The notes below the pieces were generated by a model. The model worked only from the letters and a program-made list of their open reading frames with translations, ran no database searches and was not told where the DNA came from. Below, in pieces: positions 1 through 7,932 of a DNA stretch of 64,000 nucleotides. Origin of the DNA: Eubacterium oxidoreducens (GTDB lineage: Bacteria; Bacillota; Clostridia; Lachnospirales; Lachnospiraceae); the NCBI RefSeq assembly GCF_900104415.1, contig NZ_FMXR01000007.1, positions 1 to 64,000 of the forward strand. The letters run 5' to 3'. Position 1 is the stretch's first letter; each line of letters starts with the position of its first letter. The position numbers and the translations under genes are program-made.

Positions 1-94
1 AAACGCTCCGCGAGGATGCGCACGGATTCGGACAGGAATTTGTCTGCTGAAGCAGACCCGAATCCGGCGCGCAAGACTCGCGAGCGAGTCTTGA
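1..94. repeat. GC-rich interspersed palindromic repeat, copy 1 (cut by window edge)
   Basis: This stretch reappears almost unchanged at 34319-34412 and 35397-35490. It contains several short self-complementary modules, among them TGTCTGCT/AGCAGAC, GATTCGG/CCGAATC and AGACTCGC/GCGAGTCT. It is more GC-rich than its surroundings and ends just upstream of the ribosome site of the next gene. Its left end lies outside the window. The function is unknown; it could be a non-autonomous mobile repeat or a transcribed structured element. Confidence 0.85.
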
Positions 95-117
95 CTAAAG
101 AGTAGAGAGGTAATGCC

Positions 118-687
118 ATGAAAAGAATATTAATGCTTTTGGGAGACTATGCAGAAGATTATGAGGTGATGGTGCCCTATCAAATATTAAGATTTGCTTG
201 TTTTGAAGTGGATTGCGTTGCTCCGGATAAAAGAACAGGAGATAAAATAAAAACAGCGATTCATGACTTTGTTGGAGATGCAACCTATAAGGAAACGGAG
301 GGACATCAATTCGAACTCAATAAAGATTTTGATGATGTAAAACCGGATGAGTATGATGGCCTATATATTACAGGTGGCAGGGCTCCGGAATATCTTCGTA
401 CAGATGAGCGGGTAATGAATCTTGTAAAGCAATTTGCGGCAAGCAACAAGCCGATGGCGGTGATCTGCCATGGAGTTCAGATTCTTACTGCGGCAGATCT
501 GGTAAGAGGGCGTAAACTTACCTGTTATCCGGCAGTTGGCCCGGAGGTAAATATGGCTGGTGGAGAGTATGTTGAGATAGCATTTGATGAGGCAGTGAAA
601 GATGGAAATCTTGTTACAGCGCCGGCTTGGCCGGGAATTTATGCGCTTATGCAACAGTTTGCTTCTCTTCTGTTGTCTGACAGTTAG
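118..687 (+). CDS. DJ-1/PfpI family protein (class I glutamine amidotransferase-like)
   Basis: This 189-residue protein has the DJ-1/PfpI fold signature: an N-terminal strand RILMLLGDYAEDYE with the conserved acidic pair, the YDGLYITGGRAP turn near residues 79-90, and the nucleophile elbow AVICHG with Cys117-His118. Family members are intracellular cysteine hydrolases, deglycase-like or chaperone-like proteins; the substrate here cannot be read from sequence. AGAGAGG sits upstream of the ATG, and an interspersed repeat ends about 10 bases before that site, so the repeat probably lies in the promoter or leader. The next gene has its own promoter, so this appears to be a single-gene unit. Confidence 0.85.
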   Translation: MKRILMLLGDYAEDYEVMVPYQILRFACFEVDCVAPDKRTGDKIKTAIHDFVGDATYKETEGHQFELNKDFDDVKPDEYDGLYITGGRAPEYLRTDERVMNLVKQFAASNKPMAVICHGVQILTAADLVRGRKLTCYPAVGPEVNMAGGEYVEIAFDEAVKDGNLVTAPAWPGIYALMQQFASLLLSDS

Positions 688-736
688 CCGCATGAAACGG
701 TTGGTTCAGAATATAAAAAAAAGTATGAAAAATATA

Positions 737-766
737 AAGACAAAAGCAAAGAAAACATGGTACAAT
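737..766 (+). promoter_or_regulatory. Promoter of the rubrerythrin-desulfoferrodoxin operon
   Basis: An extended -10 box TGGTACAAT lies 18 bases after AAGACA. A short inverted repeat, AACTC...GAGTT at 773-788, falls near the expected start site and could be a repressor site. It does not look like a canonical PerR box. Confidence 0.5.
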
Positions 767-818
767 GACGTTAACTCACAAACGAGTTTAGACATCAAAA
801 GGGGAAAGGAGAAGAACT

Positions 819-1475
819 ATGTCGAAATGGAAATGTACCATCTGTGGATATGAACATGAGGGGGAACAGCCACCGCAGGAGTGCCCTTTGTGTAAACAGC
901 CGGCAGAAAAGTTTGAAAAAGTGGAGGAAGTAAAGAACCGTAATCCGTATGCAGGAACAAAGACAGAGAAGAATCTGTGGGAGGCATTTGCAGGAGAATC
1001 GCAGGCGAGAAATAAATATACATATTTTGCTTCAGTAGCAAAGAAAGCCGGTTATGAGCAGATTGCTGCATTGTTTTTACAGACAGCGGAAAATGAAAAG
1101 GAACATGCAAAGCTTTGGTTTAAGGCGCTTGGTGAACTAGGTGATACGAAAGAGAATCTGCTTCATGCAGCAGAAGGTGAGAATTTTGAATGGACCGATA
1201 TGTATGAACGAATGGCAAAAGAAGCGGAAGAAGAAGGCTTTACGGAATTAGCAGAGCAGTTTAGAGGTGTTGGCGCTATTGAGAAGATGCATGAAGAAAG
1301 ATATCGTGCACTTTTGCATAATGTTGAGACGATGGAAGTGTTTAAAAAGAGTGGTGTAACCATGTGGGAATGCCGAAACTGTGGTCATGTGGTTGTAGGA
1401 ACCGAGGCGCCGCAAGTCTGTCCGGTTTGTAATCATCCGCAGGCCTACTTTGAAGTTCGAAACGAAAATTATTAA
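819..1475 (+). CDS. rbr: Rubrerythrin with rubredoxin-like domains at both ends
   Basis: This is a 218-residue non-haem iron peroxidase that reduces hydrogen peroxide in anaerobes. An N-terminal rubredoxin-like knuckle pair (CTICGY and CPLC, residues 6-26) is followed by a ferritin-like four-helix domain (about residues 45-170) with the di-iron Glu and His motifs GESQARN, ENEKEHA and EKMHEERY. A second rubredoxin module (CRNCGH and CPVC) closes the C-terminus. Classical rubrerythrin carries rubredoxin only at the C-terminus and reverse rubrerythrin only at the N-terminus, so this has both. A strong AAGGAG site precedes the ATG. The desulfoferrodoxin gene follows after 18 bases, so the two form an oxygen-defence operon. 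Confidence 0.93.
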   Translation: MSKWKCTICGYEHEGEQPPQECPLCKQPAEKFEKVEEVKNRNPYAGTKTEKNLWEAFAGESQARNKYTYFASVAKKAGYEQIAALFLQTAENEKEHAKLWFKALGELGDTKENLLHAAEGENFEWTDMYERMAKEAEEEGFTELAEQFRGVGAIEKMHEERYRALLHNVETMEVFKKSGVTMWECRNCGHVVVGTEAPQVCPVCNHPQAYFEVRNENY

Positions 1476-1493
1476 TCACATGGAGGGATTGCT

Positions 1494-1865
1494 ATGAAAT
1501 TTTATGTATGTGGGAAATGTGGTAATCTTGTAGGAATGGTTAAGGAATCGGGAGTTGCGATGATGTGCTGTGGAGAGAAGATGACGGAGCTGATTCCGGG
1601 AACATCTGATGGTGCAGCTGAAAAGCATGTACCGGAATTTAAGGTGGACGGAAATAAGGTTACGGTAAATGTGGGCTCTGTAGATCATCCGATGGTCGAA
1701 GAACATTTTATCGAGTGGATTGCTATTGAGACAAAGAAGGGCGCCCAAAGAAAGGTACTAAGTGCCGGCGACAAACCATGTGTGGAATTTGCTTTGACGC
1801 AGGACGATGCAGTCGTTGCAGTTTATGCATATTGCAATCTTCATGGACTTTGGAAAGCACAGTAA
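1494..1865 (+). CDS. dfx: Desulfoferrodoxin / superoxide reductase
   Basis: This 123-residue protein has the two-centre layout of desulfoferrodoxin. The N-terminal desulforedoxin-type Fe(Cys)4 site is formed by Cys6, Cys9 and the adjacent Cys25-Cys26. The C-terminal neelaredoxin-like site is shown by EKHVPEF, VDHPMVEEHFIEW and the terminal CNLHGLWK motif. It reduces superoxide to hydrogen peroxide without making oxygen, and the peroxide can then be handled by the co-transcribed rubrerythrin. GGAGG precedes the start. A hairpin just after the stop probably ends the operon. Confidence 0.95.
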   Translation: MKFYVCGKCGNLVGMVKESGVAMMCCGEKMTELIPGTSDGAAEKHVPEFKVDGNKVTVNVGSVDHPMVEEHFIEWIAIETKKGAQRKVLSAGDKPCVEFALTQDDAVVAVYAYCNLHGLWKAQ

Positions 1866-1879
1866 ACAGGTGATTGGAT

Positions 1880-1910
1880 AACGCAGTGTCCGAAAGGAGA
1901 CTGCGTTCTT
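1880..1910 (+). terminator. Probable terminator after desulfoferrodoxin
   Basis: An 8-bp stem, AACGCAGT (1880-1887) with ACTGCGTT (1900-1907), is followed by a short T-rich stretch. The T tract is weak, so termination may be partial. Confidence 0.5.
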
Positions 1911-1937
1911 TGTTGATGAAATGTTTTCTGCTATAAT
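1910..1937 (+). promoter_or_regulatory. Promoter of the YczE-like gene
   Basis: TTGTTG and TATAAT are separated by 16 bases. The -10 box falls inside the longest possible reading frame, which argues that translation begins at the later ATG at 1945. Confidence 0.5.
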
Positions 1938-1944
1938 AGGTTTC

Positions 1945-2592
1945 ATGAAAAAAGAAATAATGATAGAATGGGTAAAAATTGTAATAGGTCTTTTTATATT
2001 TGCTTTTGGTGTGCACCTCACTATTTTTGCAAATATCGGACTGTCACCGTGGGATTGTTTGGGAATGGGAATTTCCATGCATACGCCTTTGAATTACGGT
2101 GTTTCCGTAACGATGGTCTCGCTTGTGGTGTTGGTGATTGATATTTTGTTAAAGGAAAAGATTGGGTTTGGAACAGTTATTGATGCGCTTATTACCGGTA
2201 ATTTTGTGCAGTTGTTTAATAGCTTTAACCCATTTGAACTCAACACACACCTGTGGTCGGGAATTGGAATCATGGTTGTAGGATTTGTATTTATGGCATT
2301 GGGAATGGCTCTATACATGAAAAGCGAGCAGGGGTGTGGACCGAGAGATTCTTTGCTGGTTGGGTTAGGGAGACGATTGCCCCGCGTACCGATTGGCATT
2401 GTAGAAGTGTTGCTGTGGGCAGTTGTGCTTTTTTTAGGCTGGCTTCTGGGAGGACCTGTTGGAATCGGGACACTGATTGGCACCGTGGGAACCGGAATTG
2501 TGATGCAGATTGTATATGCTTTGATTCGCTTTGAACCAAGAAAACTGCATCAGCGAGGAATCGCTGAGATGGTGCGGTATATGAGAGAATAA
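1945..2592 (+). CDS. YczE/YitT-type integral membrane protein
   Basis: This polytopic membrane protein of about 215 residues has roughly five hydrophobic helices. It matches the YczE-like family, with an N-terminal GLFIFAFGVHLTIFANIG segment, the SPWDCLGMGIS loop and a GCGPRDSLLVG motif between helices. The family is widespread in Firmicutes and has no firmly known function. A longer frame starts at 1921, but a TATAAT box overlaps its first codons, so the ATG at 1945 (or 1960) is preferred; no strong Shine-Dalgarno site decides between them. The gene is a stand-alone unit ended by a strong terminator. Confidence 0.75.
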   Translation: MKKEIMIEWVKIVIGLFIFAFGVHLTIFANIGLSPWDCLGMGISMHTPLNYGVSVTMVSLVVLVIDILLKEKIGFGTVIDALITGNFVQLFNSFNPFELNTHLWSGIGIMVVGFVFMALGMALYMKSEQGCGPRDSLLVGLGRRLPRVPIGIVEVLLWAVVLFLGWLLGGPVGIGTLIGTVGTGIVMQIVYALIRFEPRKLHQRGIAEMVRYMRE

Positions 2593-2604
2593 AAAGAACG
2601 TTAC

Positions 2605-2647
2605 AGAGGTTATTTTCTTGAACAACAAGGAAATAACCTCTTTTTTT
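2605..2647 (+). terminator. Intrinsic terminator after the YczE-like gene
   Basis: A perfect 11-bp stem, AGAGGTTATTT with AAATAACCTCT, is followed by seven T residues. Confidence 0.9.
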
Positions 2648-2660
2648 GTCCGCGAATATG

Positions 2661-2733
2661 CAATGTGCACGAAAAAATAGGAGACAAGGTGCAAATGGTA
2701 TACAATGTGCATGTGGTTTGTGCATTGTGTATA
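2661..2733. promoter_or_regulatory. Candidate operator region upstream of the cyclitol-type operon
   Basis: The 230-base gap before the cyclase gene holds two direct copies of CAATGTGCA (2661-2669 and 2703-2711), 42 bases apart, or about four helical turns. It also holds an imperfect inverted repeat from TATACA...GCA (2699-2711) to TGC...TGTATA (2721-2733). This suggests a DNA-binding regulator, but no regulator gene is adjacent. A clear -35/-10 pair was not found. Confidence 0.35.
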
Positions 2734-2877
2734 TTCAGGGTGGGTACTTTTATACATAATATGCAATAATGATATGGGTTTATGGATAATGATTACCAAT
2801 AGACGTGTGTTACGATGAATTCGAAAAAGATTTGGGGCGTAACTATTTTAAATTTTTTATCCAGGAGGAGGAACAAC

Positions 2878-4053
2878 ATGGAACAGGTAACATTTACAGA
2901 AGGAAAGATGATTCATTTCAACACATATTTAAAGCCGGACCCAACATACTACTTTGGGTATAACATTATCGGTGAGCTGGGGAAACTGATTAATGAATAC
3001 TCCTATGATAAGGTGTTTTTGGTAACAAATGAGGTACTGCACAACCTGTATGGGGATAAGGTAGAGCAGTCTTTAAAGGATGAGAATATTAACTATGAAG
3101 TTATAGTGATAGCGGATACAGAGCATGATAAGACATTTACAAGATTGGAAGAACTTTGCGAGTTGCTCGTGAAAAAGGGGATTACAAAAGGTTCGATCAT
3201 AGTTGGAGTAGGCGGAGGATGTCTGACCAATATTGTAGGTCTTGCATCGGCAATGATTTACAGAGGAATTCGATATATCGAAATGCCGACGACATTTATG
3301 GGTGTGACAGACAGCTGCCTGAGCAATAAGCAGGCTGTTAATGGAAAGCAGGGAAAGAATCAGTATGGCGTATATTATGCACCAATATTTATATTTTCGG
3401 ATACACAGTTTTTGGCAACGGAAAGTATGACAGGAAGAAAGTCTGCTTTTGCGGAAGGAATCAAAAATGCATTTATTAATGATGAGAGTCTTTTGAATTA
3501 TTATGAAGGCGTACTTGCGACAGAAATCTTTGAGGATATGGATATATTGCGAGTAACACAGACAGCATATTGCGTCATCCAATCCAAGCTTGAGATTTTA
3601 AAACAAGATCCATCAGAAAAATTATTTGCAATGGCACTGGAATATGGACATACATTCGGTCATGCAATGGAATTTTATTCAGGTGGAAAGATTCCGCATG
3701 GTATCGCGGTTGCAAAAGGAATGGCGATTGCAGCAGAACTGTCACACGAGCTGGGATATTTGACACAAGAAGAGGTGGATAAGCATTATCGTCTGTTTGG
3801 AGAATGCTTAGGACTTGATCTTCGTATCCCGCAGGGAATCAGTGTTGAAAATATTATGCACACAATTCTTGCCGATAACAAAAAGACAGTCAAGGGTGTT
3901 AAGTATGTATTGTTAAAGAAAATCGGGGAATGCCTGAATCCGGATGGAGACTTCCAGGTAAAAGTAGATGAAGCAACTGTGAAAAAGATTTTGGTAAAGC
4001 ACAATTCCGTAATTGACCAGAAATTAGGGAAGGGAAGTGAGATTGCATGCTAA
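2878..4053 (+). CDS. 2-deoxy-scyllo-inosose synthase-like sugar phosphate cyclase
   Basis: This 391-residue protein belongs to the 3-dehydroquinate-synthase superfamily. The NAD-binding VGVGGGC turn is at residues 109-115, and metal ligands are expected at Glu193 (AEGIKN), His258 (EYGHTFGH) and His274 (IPHGIAVA). The LSNKQAVNGKQGKN and YAPIFIFSDTQFL segments resemble my recollection of DOI synthases of aminoglycoside pathways (BtrC, NeoC) more than true dehydroquinate synthase. Such enzymes turn glucose 6-phosphate into a carbocycle. AGGAGGAGG lies 6 bases before the ATG at 2878, so an upstream in-frame ATG at 2815 is unlikely to be used. The gene overlaps the next by 7 bases. An alternative is another cyclase of the superfamily. 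Confidence 0.75.
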   Translation: MEQVTFTEGKMIHFNTYLKPDPTYYFGYNIIGELGKLINEYSYDKVFLVTNEVLHNLYGDKVEQSLKDENINYEVIVIADTEHDKTFTRLEELCELLVKKGITKGSIIVGVGGGCLTNIVGLASAMIYRGIRYIEMPTTFMGVTDSCLSNKQAVNGKQGKNQYGVYYAPIFIFSDTQFLATESMTGRKSAFAEGIKNAFINDESLLNYYEGVLATEIFEDMDILRVTQTAYCVIQSKLEILKQDPSEKLFAMALEYGHTFGHAMEFYSGGKIPHGIAVAKGMAIAAELSHELGYLTQEEVDKHYRLFGECLGLDLRIPQGISVENIMHTILADNKKTVKGVKYVLLKKIGECLNPDGDFQVKVDEATVKKILVKHNSVIDQKLGKGSEIAC

Positions 4054-4886
4054 AGCTATGTTTCAATGCGACAACGTTGCGTTATATGGACATCTATAAA
4101 GCCTTAAAAGAAATAAAGGATGCAGGTTATGAAGCAGTGGAGATTGCGCTGAACGATACACATTTACATCCTTATTTAAGTAGCGATGAGAAGATACAAA
4201 GTGTTCGCAGATACTGTGATGAATTAGGACTTGTGCTTGCAAGTGTGGCAGCCGGTGGTCCAACCTATTTGACGCAAGAGGCTTATGAACCATCTATGAT
4301 TTGCGAGAGTGAAAAAGGACGACGTCTTCGTCTTGACGCTTACAAAGCTGCGATTGAATTAGGAGAAAAGATAGGTTCGCCGCTTGTTAATGTCAATTCC
4401 GGAATTTTAAAAGAACAAAGCGCCGAAAAGGCGGATGAGTATTTTCGAAAAGGGATGGAAGAACTCATTAAGGAATGCGACCGGACGACGCTTGTGTTAG
4501 AGCAAGAACCTGGATTTTATGTAGGAACTACGGATATGGCAATCAAATACATTCAAGAAATAAATAGTCCTAAACTGAAATTCAATCTGGACATCGGACA
4601 TGTGTTTTGCTGTGAGCCGGAAGAAGAATGTTATGATAATGTGCGAAAATCACTTCCGTATGCAGCGCATATTCATATTGAAGATATTAAAAACCGGATT
4701 CATTTTCATGAAATTCCGGGAGAAGGAGATATTGATTTTGAGCGAATTGTGGGCATGATTGAGGAGTCTGTTTTTGATGGCTATGTATGTGTGGAACTTC
4801 ACAATCATGATCAGCAATGGGAAAGAGCATTAAGTCAGAGCCGGGACTATCTTCTTTCTTTGATGCAGGGAAAGGGAGTGGCGTAA
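4047..4886 (+). CDS. Sugar phosphate isomerase/epimerase (AP-endonuclease-2-like TIM barrel)
   Basis: This 279-residue protein has the xylose-isomerase-like TIM-barrel pattern of IolE, IolI and tagatose epimerases. LVLEQEPG carries a metal-binding Glu, NLDIGHVF the Asp and His, AAHIHIEDIK the His pair, and YVCVELHNH the final Glu. Family members isomerise or dehydrate keto-sugars and keto-inositols using a divalent metal. It lies between a cyclase that makes a keto-cyclitol and a dehydrogenase, overlapping both, which suggests an inosose-type substrate. AGGGAAG precedes the ATG inside the end of the cyclase gene. Confidence 0.8.
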   Translation: MLKLCFNATTLRYMDIYKALKEIKDAGYEAVEIALNDTHLHPYLSSDEKIQSVRRYCDELGLVLASVAAGGPTYLTQEAYEPSMICESEKGRRLRLDAYKAAIELGEKIGSPLVNVNSGILKEQSAEKADEYFRKGMEELIKECDRTTLVLEQEPGFYVGTTDMAIKYIQEINSPKLKFNLDIGHVFCCEPEEECYDNVRKSLPYAAHIHIEDIKNRIHFHEIPGEGDIDFERIVGMIEESVFDGYVCVELHNHDQQWERALSQSRDYLLSLMQGKGVA

Positions 4887-5908
4887 TGATGAAGAATCAG
4901 GCACTTGTGATTACAAAGCCAAAAGATATTGCAATAAGAGAGTGTGAGATGCCAAATGCAGACGGAAAGGTTTTGATAGAAGTTATGTACGTGGCGGTGT
5001 GTGGTTCCGATGTGAAATTATATGCCGGAACTTATACGGCGCCGCATAGCTATCCGATTGTGATTGGACATGAATGGCTAGGAAAGGTTATAGAGGCACC
5101 GCAGGGGGCGAAGGTAAAAGCCGGAGATTACTGCGTTGGAGATTGTTCGGTTTACTGCGGGGAGTGCTATTACTGCGGTTTCAATAAAAATCACTGTGAA
5201 CACATCGAAAAGCGGGGGATTACTATAGATGGCGGTGCAGAAAAATATATTGCGGTAGATGCAATGCATGTGAACAAATGCATCGCAATGGACAATAAAA
5301 AGCTGCTGACCTTAACAGAACCAATCTCAGTGGCGGTAAATGGTATTGTCAATCGTGTTCCGAAGGAAGTATATGGACGTTGTCGCCGCGCTCTTGTTCT
5401 TGGGTGTGGTGGTATCGGTCTGGCATCGATATTTACCTTAAGGAAGATGGGCGTAAAAGATATTACAGCTATTGATATTGCAAAAGGAAAAGTAGATCGG
5501 GTAAATGAATTTGGACTAGATGGTTTAAGAGCGGTGTGCACAGACGCACAGGCGCTTTCCAAAGAAGCATCGAATCAATATGACTTGATTGTGGAGGCAA
5601 CCGGAAATGCACAGTCCTTAGTGCAGACGACGAATCTTGCAGCACCATGTGCACATATTGTTTGTCTGGGACATCAAAAAGAAATCAGTTATGATTTTGG
5701 AACGGTGGTAAAAAAATCACTGACCATACATGCAAGTAATGGAAGTACGGGTGGTTTTATGGAAGCGATGGAGATTATAAAGGAGAATGAAGAATATATC
5801 TCCAAGATGATTACCGAGATTGTGCCGTTTGAAGAAGCGCCGAGGTATTTTGAAGAAAGTATTCTTACGAAAGATAACATTAAGGTGTTAATTGATCTGA
5901 CGAAGTAG
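4886..5908 (+). CDS. Zinc-dependent medium-chain alcohol/polyol dehydrogenase
   Basis: This 340-residue medium-chain dehydrogenase has a catalytic zinc site at Cys39 (VAVCGSD), His62 and Glu63 (GHEWLG), a structural zinc lobe at Cys91, 94, 97 and 104, and a Rossmann turn GCGGIGLAS for NAD(P). It resembles polyol and 2-deoxy-scyllo-inosamine dehydrogenases in overall pattern; the exact substrate is an inference from the neighbouring cyclase. The ATG overlaps the stop of the isomerase gene (TAATG), with AAAGGGAG upstream, so the three genes are translationally coupled. A longer frame from 4817 lies inside the isomerase gene and lacks a reason to be used. Confidence 0.85.
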   Translation: MMKNQALVITKPKDIAIRECEMPNADGKVLIEVMYVAVCGSDVKLYAGTYTAPHSYPIVIGHEWLGKVIEAPQGAKVKAGDYCVGDCSVYCGECYYCGFNKNHCEHIEKRGITIDGGAEKYIAVDAMHVNKCIAMDNKKLLTLTEPISVAVNGIVNRVPKEVYGRCRRALVLGCGGIGLASIFTLRKMGVKDITAIDIAKGKVDRVNEFGLDGLRAVCTDAQALSKEASNQYDLIVEATGNAQSLVQTTNLAAPCAHIVCLGHQKEISYDFGTVVKKSLTIHASNGSTGGFMEAMEIIKENEEYISKMITEIVPFEEAPRYFEESILTKDNIKVLIDLTK

Positions 5909-5943
5909 TTGTCATAAATATGCTGGGCTGGGGATGATGCATA

Positions 5944-5996
5944 AATGCTCCCTGTTCTTCCTCTTGTTTGAGAGGAAGGACCGGGAGCATTTTTTG
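5944..5996. terminator. Bidirectional terminator between the cyclitol-type operon and trpB2
   Basis: A long hairpin has outer arms AATGCTCCC and GGGAGCATT and inner arms TTCCTCT and AGAGGAA, followed by TTTTTT on the plus strand. It lies between two convergent genes. Confidence 0.85.
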
Positions 5997-6010
5997 TGGT
6001 CTGAATGTAA

Positions 6011-7381
6011 TTATATCTGAGGTAAGGTTGCAATAGATGCTGCGATTTCTTCATCGGTAGGAATGTAATCGGTCATCTTACCATCATTAAATCTTTCGTA
6101 AGCAAACATATCAAAGTAACCGGTACCTGTAAGACCAAATACGATGGTTTTTTCTTCGCCGGTTTCTTTGCATTTCATTGCTTCATCGATAGCGACTTTG
6201 ATAGCGTGTGAGCTTTCCGGTGCAGGAAGGATACCTTCAACTCGAGCGAACTGCTCAGCAGCTTCAAATACTTCAGTCTGCTCAACGCTGACCGCTTCCA
6301 TAAGCTTGTCGTCATACAGCTGAGAAAGCGTAGAACTCATACCATGGAAACGAAGTCCTCCGGCGTGATTTGGAGAAGGAATAAATCCGCTGCCTAAGGT
6401 ATACATTTTAGCGAGAGGGCAAATCATACCGGTGTCACAGAAGTCGTAAGCATACGTACCACGAGTGAAACTTGGGCAAGAAGCAGGCTCTACGGCAATG
6501 ATGCGATAGTCTGCATTACCTTTGATTTTTTCTCCCATAAATGGTGCAATCAATCCGCCAAGGTTAGAACCGCCTCCGGCGCAACCAATGATGATATCCG
6601 GTTTGATACCGTATTTATCAAGTGCTGTTTTGGTTTCGAGACCGATTACAGACTGGTGAAGCATAACCTGGTTTAATACGCTTCCAAGTACATATCGATA
6701 TCCCGGATTTTTCGTAGCAACTTCAACAGCTTCCGAGATTGCACAGCCAAGGCTTCCTGTGGTGCCGGGATGATCGGCAAGAATTTTCTTTCCGATTTCG
6801 GTTGTTTCAGAAGGAGAAGGAACGACAGAAGCGCCATAAGTTCTCATAACTTCTCTTCGAAACGGCTTTTGTTCATAAGATACTTTAACCATGTAAACTT
6901 TACAGTCGAGATCAAAGTAAGAGCAAGCCATAGAAAGTGCTGTTCCCCATTGTCCGGCTCCGGTTTCTGTGGTAACACCTTTTAGACCCTGCTTTTTGGC
7001 GTAATAAGCCTGCGCAATTGCAGAGTTTAATTTGTGGCTTCCACTTGTATTGTTTCCCTCGAATTTGTAATAAATCTTGGCCGGAGTTTGCAGTTTCTTC
7101 TCTAGGCAGTAAGCTCTGACAAGTGGAGAAGGACGATACATCTTGTAGAATTCTCGAATCTCATCAGGAATCGGAATAAATGGTGTTGTCTCGTCGAGCT
7201 CTTGCGCAATTAGTTCATCGCAAAAGACAGGAGCGAGATCTTCCGCTGTCATAGGCTGTTTGGTAGCCGGATTAAGTAATGGAGCCGGCTTGTTAATCAT
7301 ATCAGCTCTTAAGTTGTACCATGCTTTAGGCATTTCTTCTTCTTCTAAATAAATTTTGTAAGGGATTGTCTTTTCTTGCAT
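6011..7381 (-). CDS. trpB: TrpB2-type tryptophan synthase beta-like protein
   Basis: This 456-residue fold-type II PLP enzyme has its Schiff-base lysine at Lys117 (GSHKLNSA), a GAGQWG substrate loop and the phosphate-binding GCAGGGSNLGG loop. Length, an N-terminal extension ending near residue 80 and the late EGILPAPESSHA motif place it with TrpB2 rather than TrpB1. TrpB2 joins indole and serine to make tryptophan and usually works without TrpA; no trpA is next to it. AAGGAGA precedes the ATG. The upstream T-box has a UGG specifier, so expression should rise when tRNA-Trp is uncharged, which supports a role in tryptophan supply. Confidence 0.92.
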   Translation of the reverse strand: MQEKTIPYKIYLEEEEMPKAWYNLRADMINKPAPLLNPATKQPMTAEDLAPVFCDELIAQELDETTPFIPIPDEIREFYKMYRPSPLVRAYCLEKKLQTPAKIYYKFEGNNTSGSHKLNSAIAQAYYAKKQGLKGVTTETGAGQWGTALSMACSYFDLDCKVYMVKVSYEQKPFRREVMRTYGASVVPSPSETTEIGKKILADHPGTTGSLGCAISEAVEVATKNPGYRYVLGSVLNQVMLHQSVIGLETKTALDKYGIKPDIIIGCAGGGSNLGGLIAPFMGEKIKGNADYRIIAVEPASCPSFTRGTYAYDFCDTGMICPLAKMYTLGSGFIPSPNHAGGLRFHGMSSTLSQLYDDKLMEAVSVEQTEVFEAAEQFARVEGILPAPESSHAIKVAIDEAMKCKETGEEKTIVFGLTGTGYFDMFAYERFNDGKMTDYIPTDEEIAASIATLPQI

Positions 7382-7439
7382 TTTGAATTCTCCTTTTGTG
7401 TGTAATCCCGGGACAGGAATATATCGTTTTTATACATAA

Positions 7440-7720
7440 AAAAACCTGTCCCTACAGTAGTTACTGCTGGGACAGGTATAAAAATCAACCTGCGGTGCCA
7501 CCCGGCTTGGTGAAATGATCACCCTCTTAGCGCATACCTATCATATGCCGGAATTTGGTAACGAAGTTCCTATACTACGTCTCGTCTACTCTGCATAAAG
7601 CATTTCAAGTCGCCCTCTGGAGTCCATTCGGAAAAACACTTATCGCTACAATCTCACCATCTGCAACTCTCTCATGATAAGGAGGATTCTCTTACTTACT
7701 CTCCGTCATTGGTTATGCAA
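7440..7720 (-). promoter_or_regulatory. T-box leader, tryptophan (UGG specifier)
   Basis: On the minus strand the conserved antiterminator sequence GGGTGGCACCGC is followed by a terminator stem CCTGTCCC...GGGACAGG and a T run. Stem I carries GAGAGTAAGTAAG on its 5' side and GAATGGACTCC on its 3' side. The codon in the specifier position is TGG at 7624-7626, followed by the usual purine. This predicts antitermination of trpB2 by uncharged tRNA-Trp. Confidence 0.93.
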
Positions 7721-7721
7721 T

Positions 7722-7751
7722 ATGCTATCATGAAAAATCAGCTTTTGTCAA
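7722..7751 (-). promoter_or_regulatory. Promoter of the trpB2 T-box transcript
   Basis: On the minus strand TTGACA (complement of 7746-7751) and TAGCAT (complement of 7722-7727) are 18 bases apart, just ahead of the leader. Confidence 0.6.
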
Positions 7752-7804
7752 GTAAGCGATTCTCTTTGAAAAGAGTAAAATGATTAAACATAGTACTAAT
7801 GTAA

Positions 7805-7833
7805 TAGACTTGGAGAGAAAAATAGCATATAAT
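7805..7833 (+). promoter_or_regulatory. Promoter of the GH3-family gene
   Basis: TAGACT and TATAAT are separated by 17 bases, about 100 bases before the GH3 start codon. Confidence 0.5.
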
Positions 7834-7932
7834 GACTATATGTTTAGCGCTAAGAGGATAGATTTTATGAAAACCGGATTTGCATAAAATCAAAAAGAGT
7901 CTCGTAACAGAAGGTGAAAGGAGTCCAAAGAA

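Noticed and set aside
2878-4053. Housekeeping 3-dehydroquinate synthase (aroB)
   Set aside because: The active-site region resembles DOI synthases more closely, and its neighbours are an isomerase and a polyol dehydrogenase rather than shikimate genes.
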